A DNA stretch of 64,000 bases from Streptomyces luteolus (GTDB taxonomy: Bacteria; Actinomycetota; Actinomycetes; Streptomycetales; Streptomycetaceae): positions 32,357 to 96,356 of the forward strand of contig NZ_JASCIS010000028.1 of NCBI RefSeq assembly GCF_029968015.1. The letters are read 5' to 3'. The notes beneath the pieces are model-generated. The model was not told where the DNA came from and ran no database searches. It saw only the letters and a program-made list of their open reading frames with translations. The number at the start of each line of letters is the position of its first letter. Within the stretch, counting starts at the first letter, position 1. The position numbers and the translations under genes were made by a program. Shown here in pieces: positions 58,568-64,000 of this stretch.

Positions 58568-58799
58568 GCCACACCAGGAAGAAGAGCCCGAGCGCCAGCA
58601 TGGCCAGGCCGGTCCACAGGTTGATGTTGATGTCCTGGGCCTTCTTCAGGTCGGCGTCGGACGCGGTGATCCCGGCGATGGTCACGATCACGCCGTAGAC
58701 CACGAACAGGCCGCCGATGATGCGCCGGATGTCGAAGAGACGGGCGGCGGTGGCGGACTTGGCCTCCAACTCGGAGACTTCGCGCTGCAGTTCAGACAT
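58509..58799 (-). CDS. Small two-helix membrane protein
   Basis: 96 residues: an N-terminal coiled coil (MSELQREVSELEAKSATAARLFD), two membrane helices (IIGGLFVVYGVIVTIAGITA and LWTGLAMLALGLFFLVWLKL) and a short Pro-rich tail. It follows the symporter gene on the same strand by 20 bp and is probably co-transcribed, so it may be an accessory subunit. It overlaps the 3' end of the response-regulator gene by 59 bp. The family is conserved beside Na+/solute symporters in Streptomyces as far as I recall. Confidence 0.8.
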   Translation of the reverse strand: MSELQREVSELEAKSATAARLFDIRRIIGGLFVVYGVIVTIAGITASDADLKKAQDININLWTGLAMLALGLFFLVWLKLRPAVAPVPSEPGEQSP

Positions 58800-58819
58800 T
58801 CTCTGGGCCTCCGATCAGA

Positions 58820-60490
58820 TCAGAACGAGTACGGGATGTAGCAGGCGGCGGCGAGGACGATCGCGCCCCAGCCGAGCAGGGCGGGCTTGCGGTACCAGAC
58901 CTGATCGCCCTCCTGAGGAAGCTCCTCCATGCCGGGCGACTTGGTGCCGTACACCAGACCGGCCAGCTCGGCCTCCGGCTTGGGCGCGGTGAACAGGGTG
59001 ACGAGGACCATGACCACGGCACCGGCGGCGAAGCCGACGATCGCGGAGACGAAGTTGGCGCCCTGGTCGGAGGGGATGTCGATGACGCCCTGCTTGTAGA
59101 TGACGAAGTAGTTGACCATCGCGGCCGAGGTGCCCGCGACCAGACCCCAGACACCGGACTTCATGGAGGCCCGCTTCCAGAACATGCCGATGATGAAGAC
59201 CACGAACATCGGCACGTTGAAGAAGGAGAACAGGGTCTGCAGGTACCCCATGATGTTGCTGAAGCTGGCGGCGAGGAAGGCCGTGCCGATGGAGGCCATC
59301 ACACCGATCGCGGTGATGAGCCGCCCGAACTTCAAGTAGTACGTGTCCTCCCGGCCCTTGACCACGTACTTCGCCCAGATGTCCGCGGTGAACACGGTGT
59401 TGAAGGACGAGACGTTCGCGGCCATGCCCGCCATGAACGCGGCGAGCAGACCGGTCACGGCTATCCCGAGCACGCCGTTGGGCAGCAACTCCTGCATGAG
59501 CAGCGGGATCGCGTCGTTGTACGTGAGGTCGGAGCCCGCGGTGCCGATCTTCGGGACGAGGACGGCGGCGACCAGGCCGGGGATCATCACGATGAACACG
59601 ATGAAGATCTTCGGGAACGCGGCGATCAGCGGGGTGCGCTTGGCGGCGGACAGGTTCTTCGCGGACAGGGCGCGCTGCACCTCGGCGAAGTTGGTCGTCC
59701 AGTACCCGAAGGAGAGCACGAAGCCGAGGCCGAGCACGATGGTCAGCCAGTTCGCGCCGAGCGGGTTGGGGTCACCGATGCCCGTACCGCCCCAGGCCGT
59801 CATGAAGTCGCCGCCGTGCCGCTCGGTCAGCGAGCCGGTCAGGCCGTCCCAGCCGCCGACCCGCTTCAGGCCGAGGATGGTGAGCGGGATGAGCGCGGCG
59901 AGGATCACGAAGAACTGCAGGACCTCGTTGTAGATCGCCGAGGAGAGACCGCCGATCGTGATGTACGCGAGCACGAAGAAGCCCGCGACGACGATGGACA
60001 CCCACTGCGGCCAGCCGAGGAGCGCCTCGACGACGATCGACAGGGCGTACAGGTTGACGCCCGCGATCAGGATCGAGGCGAAAGCGAACAGCACCGAACT
60101 CAGCAGGTGTGCGGACTTGTCGAACCGCTGGAGCAGGAACTCGGGCACGCTTCGGACCTTGGAGCCGTAGTAGAACGGCATCATCACCAGGCCCAGGAAG
60201 ACCATGGCCGGGATGGCGCCGATCCAGTACCAGTGCACGACGGCCACGCCGTACTGCGCGCCGGTGGCGGCCATGCCCAGGATCTCGGTGGCGCCCAGGT
60301 TGGCGGCCACGAAGGCCAGGCCCGTGACCCAGGCGGGCAGCGAGCGCCCGGAGAGGAAGAAGTCGAGGCTGGTCTTCACGCTGCGCCGGGCGGCGAAACC
60401 GATGCCCAGGACGACGGCGAAGTAGATCGCCAGGATCGCGTAATCCAGCCCGTTGGTGGGGAGCCGTAGCCCTTCGGCCAAGTAGTGCAT
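58820..60490 (-). CDS. Na+/solute symporter (SSS family), probable galactose or sugar importer
   Basis: 556 residues, about 14 helices. FFLSGRSLPAWVTGLAFVAANLGATEILGMAA, YITIGGLSSAIYNEVLQFFVI and SFNTVFTADIWAKYV are SSS/vSGLT signatures. It is divergent from galTEK (222 bp between starts), which strongly suggests it brings in galactose. A 96-residue membrane protein gene follows. The ATG at 60490 gives MHYLAEGLRLPTNGLDYAIL, a normal start for the family. Confidence 0.9.
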   Translation of the reverse strand: MHYLAEGLRLPTNGLDYAILAIYFAVVLGIGFAARRSVKTSLDFFLSGRSLPAWVTGLAFVAANLGATEILGMAATGAQYGVAVVHWYWIGAIPAMVFLGLVMMPFYYGSKVRSVPEFLLQRFDKSAHLLSSVLFAFASILIAGVNLYALSIVVEALLGWPQWVSIVVAGFFVLAYITIGGLSSAIYNEVLQFFVILAALIPLTILGLKRVGGWDGLTGSLTERHGGDFMTAWGGTGIGDPNPLGANWLTIVLGLGFVLSFGYWTTNFAEVQRALSAKNLSAAKRTPLIAAFPKIFIVFIVMIPGLVAAVLVPKIGTAGSDLTYNDAIPLLMQELLPNGVLGIAVTGLLAAFMAGMAANVSSFNTVFTADIWAKYVVKGREDTYYLKFGRLITAIGVMASIGTAFLAASFSNIMGYLQTLFSFFNVPMFVVFIIGMFWKRASMKSGVWGLVAGTSAAMVNYFVIYKQGVIDIPSDQGANFVSAIVGFAAGAVVMVLVTLFTAPKPEAELAGLVYGTKSPGMEELPQEGDQVWYRKPALLGWGAIVLAAACYIPYSF

Positions 60491-60712
60491 GGGGGGTCTC
60501 TCGCTTCGTCGCGCGAACTGATCAGACCGGAACCTACGCCCCCAGCTTCAGAAACTGAACACTTGTGTTGGTGTTCTTTGTTTGATTGTGATCGAGGGCG
60601 GCATGCGGGGCCGCAGTGAGAGGCCGCAAAGGATCTTCCGTTGACGGGGCTGTTGGCTTGTGGTTTGTTATGTTCGTTTCTGTTTGGTGGTTGTGATGGG
60701 GGAGTCCCTGAC
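60491..60712. promoter_or_regulatory. Divergent symporter / galTEK promoter region with TTGT-type repeats
   Basis: Much richer in T than the surroundings. Related words recur on the plus strand: CTTGTGTTGGTGTTCTTTG, TTTGATTGTGATCG (60581-60594) and TTTCTGTTTGGTGGTTGTGATGG (60676-60698); TTGTGAT occurs twice about 100 bp apart. Resembles the repeat-type operators described for Streptomyces gal promoters. Confidence 0.5.
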
Positions 60713-61768
60713 GTGAAGAAGACCTCGACCCGGCTCGCCGACGGTCGTGAGCTCATCCACTACGACGCGCGCGACGACGCGGCCCGCACGGCCTTCGACC
60801 GCCGCCCCCTCGACCCCGTCGCCACCAGCTCCGAGATCCGCGAGGACCCCCTGCTCGGCGACTTCGTCGCCATCGCCTCGCACCGCCAGGCCCGCACCTA
60901 CCACCCGCCGGCCGACGAATGCCCCCTGTGCCCCTCCGAGGGCGACCGGCTCACCGAGATCCCGGACTCCTCGTACGACGTCGTCGTCTTCGAGAACCGC
61001 TTCCCGTCCCTCGCCGGTGACTCCGGGCGCTGCGAGGTCGTCTGCTTCACCTCCGACCACGACGCGTCCTTCGCCGACCTCGGCGACGAGCAGGCCGGGC
61101 TCGTCCTGGACGCCTGGACCGACCGCACCGCCGAGCTGTCGCATCTGCCGTCCGTCGCCCAGGTCTTCTGCTTCGAGAACCGCGGCGCCGAGATCGGCGT
61201 GACCCTCGGCCACCCGCACGGCCAGATCTACGGCTACCCGGACGTCACCCCGCGCACCGCCCTGATGCTCCGCAACCTCGCCGCCCACCGCGAGCGGACC
61301 GGCCGTAACCTCTTCGACGACGTCCTCGCCCGCGAATCCGCCGCCGAGCGCGTCGTCCTGGAGGGCGAGCACTGGATCGCGTACGTCCCGCACGCCGCGC
61401 ACTGGCCGTACGAGGTGCATCTGCACCCCAAGCGCCGCGTGCCCGACCTGCTCGCCCTGGACGAGGACGCGCGCACCGAGTTCCCGCGGCTCTATCTGGA
61501 ACTCCTGCGGCGCTTCGACCGGATCTTCGGCCCCGGTGAACCGCCCACGCCGTACATCTCCGCCTGGCACCAGGCGCCGTTCACGGACCTGGGGGCGTAC
61601 GGGGTGAGCCGCGACGAGTTCGCGCTCCACCTCGAGCTTTTCACCATTCGCCGCACTTCCGGCAAGCTGAAGTTCCTCGCGGGTTCCGAATCCGGCATGA
61701 ACGTGTTCATCAACGACGTGCCGCCGGAGACCGCGGCCGAGCGACTGCGAGAGGTAGCGAGTAAATGA
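60713..61768 (+). CDS. galT: Galactose-1-phosphate uridylyltransferase
   Basis: 351 residues. The nucleophile is His169 in GVTLGHPHGQIYGYPDV; zinc-site Cys are in DECPLCPSEGD. YISAWHQAPF and KFLAGSESGMNVFINDV are further family motifs. It exchanges UMP between UDP-glucose and galactose-1-phosphate. GTG 60713 follows GGGGGAG at about ten bases; an in-frame upstream start would add a hydrophobic run unlike the family. First gene of galT-galE-galK, each overlapping the next. Confidence 0.94.
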   Translation: MKKTSTRLADGRELIHYDARDDAARTAFDRRPLDPVATSSEIREDPLLGDFVAIASHRQARTYHPPADECPLCPSEGDRLTEIPDSSYDVVVFENRFPSLAGDSGRCEVVCFTSDHDASFADLGDEQAGLVLDAWTDRTAELSHLPSVAQVFCFENRGAEIGVTLGHPHGQIYGYPDVTPRTALMLRNLAAHRERTGRNLFDDVLARESAAERVVLEGEHWIAYVPHAAHWPYEVHLHPKRRVPDLLALDEDARTEFPRLYLELLRRFDRIFGPGEPPTPYISAWHQAPFTDLGAYGVSRDEFALHLELFTIRRTSGKLKFLAGSESGMNVFINDVPPETAAERLREVASK

Positions 61769-62745
61769 GCGGTAGGTACGGGAAGTATCTGGTCACCGGT
61801 GGCGCGGGTTATGTCGGCAGCGTCGTGGCCGCCCATCTCCTGGAGGCCGGCCACTCCGTGACCGTGCTCGACAACCTCTCCACGGGCTTCCGCGAGGGCG
61901 TGCCCGCGGGCGCCGAGTTCATCGAGGGCGACATCCGCGATGCCGCCAAGTGGCTGGACTCCAGCTATGACGGCGTCCTGCACTTCGCCGCGTTCTCGCA
62001 GGTCGGCGAGTCCGTCGTGAAGCCCGAGAAGTACTGGGAGAACAACGTCGGCGGCACCATGGCGCTGATCGCCGCGATGCGCACGGCCGGCGTACGCAAG
62101 CTGGTCTTCTCCTCCACGGCCGCCACCTACGGCGAGCCGGACGAGGTCCCGATCCGCGAGTCCGCGCCGACCGCGCCCACCAACCCGTACGGCGCCTCCA
62201 AGCTCGCCGTCGACCACATGATCACCGGCGAGTGCGCCGCGCACGGCCTCGCCGCGGTCTCGCTGCGCTACTTCAACGTGGCGGGGGCGTACGGGGAGTT
62301 CGGTGAGCGGCACGACCCCGAGTCGCACCTCATCCCGCTCGTCCTCCAGGTCGCGCAGGGCCGCCGCGAGGCCATCTCCGTCTTCGGCGACGACTACCCG
62401 ACGCCGGACGGCACGTGCGTACGCGACTACATCCACGTCGCCGACCTCGCCGAGGCGCACCTGCTCGCGGTGACCGCCGCGACCCCCGGCGAGCACCTGA
62501 TCTGCAACCTGGGCAACGGCAACGGCTTCTCGGTGCGCGAGGTCGTCGAGACCGTCCGGCAGGTCACCGGCCACCCGATCCCCGAGGTCATGGCCCCGCG
62601 CCGCGGCGGCGACCCGGCCGTCCTCGTCGCCTCCGCGAGCGCCGCGCGCGAGAAGCTCGGCTGGAACCCGTCCCGCGCGGACCTCGCGGGCATCGTCGCC
62701 GACGCCTGGGCGTTCGCGCAGCGCTCTTCGGGGGCGGGCGAGTGA
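61765..62745 (+). CDS. galE: UDP-glucose 4-epimerase
   Basis: 326 residues. NAD-binding GGAGYVGSVVAAHLL at residues 10-24, VLDNLSTGF, catalytic YGASKLAVDHM (YxxxK), and RYFNVAGAYGEFGE with DGTCVRDYIHVADLAEAH. It interconverts UDP-galactose and UDP-glucose. The start overlaps the galT stop (ATGA) and the stop overlaps galK (GTGA). Confidence 0.95.
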   Translation: MSGRYGKYLVTGGAGYVGSVVAAHLLEAGHSVTVLDNLSTGFREGVPAGAEFIEGDIRDAAKWLDSSYDGVLHFAAFSQVGESVVKPEKYWENNVGGTMALIAAMRTAGVRKLVFSSTAATYGEPDEVPIRESAPTAPTNPYGASKLAVDHMITGECAAHGLAAVSLRYFNVAGAYGEFGERHDPESHLIPLVLQVAQGRREAISVFGDDYPTPDGTCVRDYIHVADLAEAHLLAVTAATPGEHLICNLGNGNGFSVREVVETVRQVTGHPIPEVMAPRRGGDPAVLVASASAAREKLGWNPSRADLAGIVADAWAFAQRSSGAGE

Positions 62746-63878
62746 CCGTCACCGAGACCTTCTCGACGCTCTACGGACACGCCCCGGACGGCGTCTGGAC
62801 GGCCCCCGGCCGCGTCAACCTGATCGGCGAACACACCGACTACAACGACGGCTTCGTGATGCCCTTCGCGCTGCCGCACACCGCGACCGCCGCGGTCCGC
62901 CGCCGCGACGACGGCGTGCTGCGCCTGCACTCCGCGGACATCGACGGCGCTCCGGTCGAGCTGCGCCTCGACACACTCACCCCTTCCGCCCGCTGGACGG
63001 ACTACGTCGCGGGCGTCGCCTGGGCGCTGCGCGACGCCGGGCACCCGGTGGGCGGCGCCGACGTGCACATCGAGTCGACGGTGCCGACCGGCGCTGGCCT
63101 GTCCTCCTCGGCGGCCCTGGAGGTGGTCACCGCCCTCGCGTTGAACGACCTGTACGAACTCGGCCTCCAGCGGTGGCAGTTGGCCCGCCTCTGCCAGCGT
63201 GCCGAGAACGTCTTCGTGGGCGCGCCCACCGGCATCATGGACCAGACCGCGTCGGCCTGCTGCACGGACGGCCACGCCCTGTTCCTCGACACCCGCGACC
63301 TCGCGCAGCGCCAGATCCCCTTCGACCTGGGGGCGTTGGGCCTGCAACTCCTCGTCGTCGACACCCAGGTCAAGCACGCCCACAGCGACGGCGAGTACGG
63401 CAAGCGCCGCGCGGGCTGCGAGACGGGGGCGGCGTCCCTCGGCGTGACGGCACTGCGCGACATCGCGTACGAGGACCTGGACGCCGCGCTCGGCCGGCTC
63501 GACGACGCGGAGGTGCGGCGCCTGGTCCGGCACATCGTCACGGAGAACCGGCGCGTGGAGCGGGTTATCGAGCTGCTCTCGGCGGGCGACGTCCGCGCGA
63601 TCGGCCCCGTCCTCACCGAGGGCCACGCCTCGCTGCGGGACGACTTCCGCATCTCCTGCACGGAGCTGGACCTGGTGGTCGACACGGCGCTGTCGTCCGG
63701 TGCGCTCGGGGCGCGGATGACGGGGGGCGGGTTCGGGGGCTCGGCGATCGTGCTGGTGGAGGTGTCCTCGGCGGACGGCGTGACGAAGGCGGTCGAGGTG
63801 GCGTTCGACGGGGCGGGCCTCGCGGCTCCCCGCGTCTTCACTGCGGTCCCGTCGCCGGGCGCACGTCGACTGGCGTGA
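62742..63878 (+). CDS. galK: Galactokinase
   Basis: 378 residues, GHMP kinase. The galactokinase signature GRVNLIGEHTDYNDGFVMP, ATP loop PTGAGLSSSAALE, GIMDQTASACC and C-terminal MTGGGFGGSAIVLV are intact. It phosphorylates galactose for GalT. The GTG at 62742 overlaps the galE stop. Confidence 0.95.
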   Translation: MTVTETFSTLYGHAPDGVWTAPGRVNLIGEHTDYNDGFVMPFALPHTATAAVRRRDDGVLRLHSADIDGAPVELRLDTLTPSARWTDYVAGVAWALRDAGHPVGGADVHIESTVPTGAGLSSSAALEVVTALALNDLYELGLQRWQLARLCQRAENVFVGAPTGIMDQTASACCTDGHALFLDTRDLAQRQIPFDLGALGLQLLVVDTQVKHAHSDGEYGKRRAGCETGAASLGVTALRDIAYEDLDAALGRLDDAEVRRLVRHIVTENRRVERVIELLSAGDVRAIGPVLTEGHASLRDDFRISCTELDLVVDTALSSGALGARMTGGGFGGSAIVLVEVSSADGVTKAVEVAFDGAGLAAPRVFTAVPSPGARRLA

Positions 63879-64000
63879 TCTTTCCCCCACCCCGCCCCTT
63901 CCCGACTGTGCCGATATGCGGCTGGCGCCGCGTGGCTGCGGCGCTTCGGGGGCCAGCCCCCGGACCCCCGCTCCTCAATCGCCGGAGGGGCTGAATTGTG
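63879..64000. repeat. Dispersed repeats after galK
   Basis: A CCCACCCCGCCCCTTCCCGA element (63891-63909), then the GCTCCTCAATCGCCGGAGGG element (63950-63992), the same pair seen around 51.4 kb and 36.9 kb. No gene visible to the window end. Confidence 0.75.

Overview
The window is a contiguous piece of a Streptomyces chromosome. The evidence is very high GC with strong third-position GC bias, many GTG starts, an SsgA-family sporulation protein, the Streptomyces-type division protein SepX next to a gephyrin-like MoeA paralogue, an Rpf muralytic enzyme, a protein O-mannosyltransferase, and several short repeats that recur between genes. From memory, the backbone gene order resembles the S. coelicolor region from galK back to fruA; this was not checked against a database.

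Layout. 1-1.4 kb: 3' part of fruA (fructose PTS). 1.6-4.2 kb: a small membrane protein with a DosR-type box, a DUF6227-like protein and a P1-family peptidase. 4.5-9.4 kb: the most unusual block, a NarK-type transporter followed by pyruvate formate-lyase (pflB) and its radical-SAM activase (pflA). Their upstream regions carry a perfect Rex-type operator and DosR/DevR-like boxes, so this looks like an oxygen-limitation or redox regulon in an organism usually thought of as an aerobe. 9.6-16 kb: small hypothetical gene, mscL, SAF-domain protein, mtnP, FmdB zinc ribbon, MFS exporter and a K+/H+ antiporter with a CTG start. 16-25 kb: penicillin acylase family hydrolase, 5-formyl-THF cyclo-ligase, then galU-glp-moaC-mog-rimJ-like-sepX, a mixed molybdenum-cofactor and cell-division locus. 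25.2 kb: tRNA-Ala(CGC).

25.4-38.6 kb: GNAT and exonuclease III (divergent), a MerR regulator divergent from a monooxygenase-hydrolase-SDR operon, a QRG-repeat protein, a tricorn protease, an SsgA-like protein, a serine beta-lactamase-like hydrolase, a DMT transporter and a YbaK deacylase. 38.6-44.2 kb: two tandem paralogous penicillin-binding proteins and pmt. 44.3-51.4 kb: rsmI, a zinc-ribbon protein, TatD, rpfB, rsmA, ispE and an acyltransferase. 51.7-58.8 kb: an ABC-F ATPase, two tandem Pro-rich membrane-anchored beta-propeller proteins, a response regulator whose receiver lacks the phospho-Asp, and a small membrane protein. 58.8-63.9 kb: a Na+/solute symporter divergent from galT-galE-galK, a Leloir pathway module.

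Three themes run through the window. (1) Redox or hypoxia control of narK and pflBA. (2) Cell envelope and division functions (SepX/Glp, SsgA-like, PBPs, Rpf, Pmt). (3) Unusually many short tandem repeats and dispersed palindromes, several of them inside genes: eight repeated start codons at the front of mog, low-complexity inserts next to the self-cleavage sites of two hydrolases, and a dispersed intergenic repeat translated as the N-terminus of the Rpf protein. At least eleven genes show a TANNNT -10 element 6-7 nt before the start codon, which suggests leaderless mRNAs.
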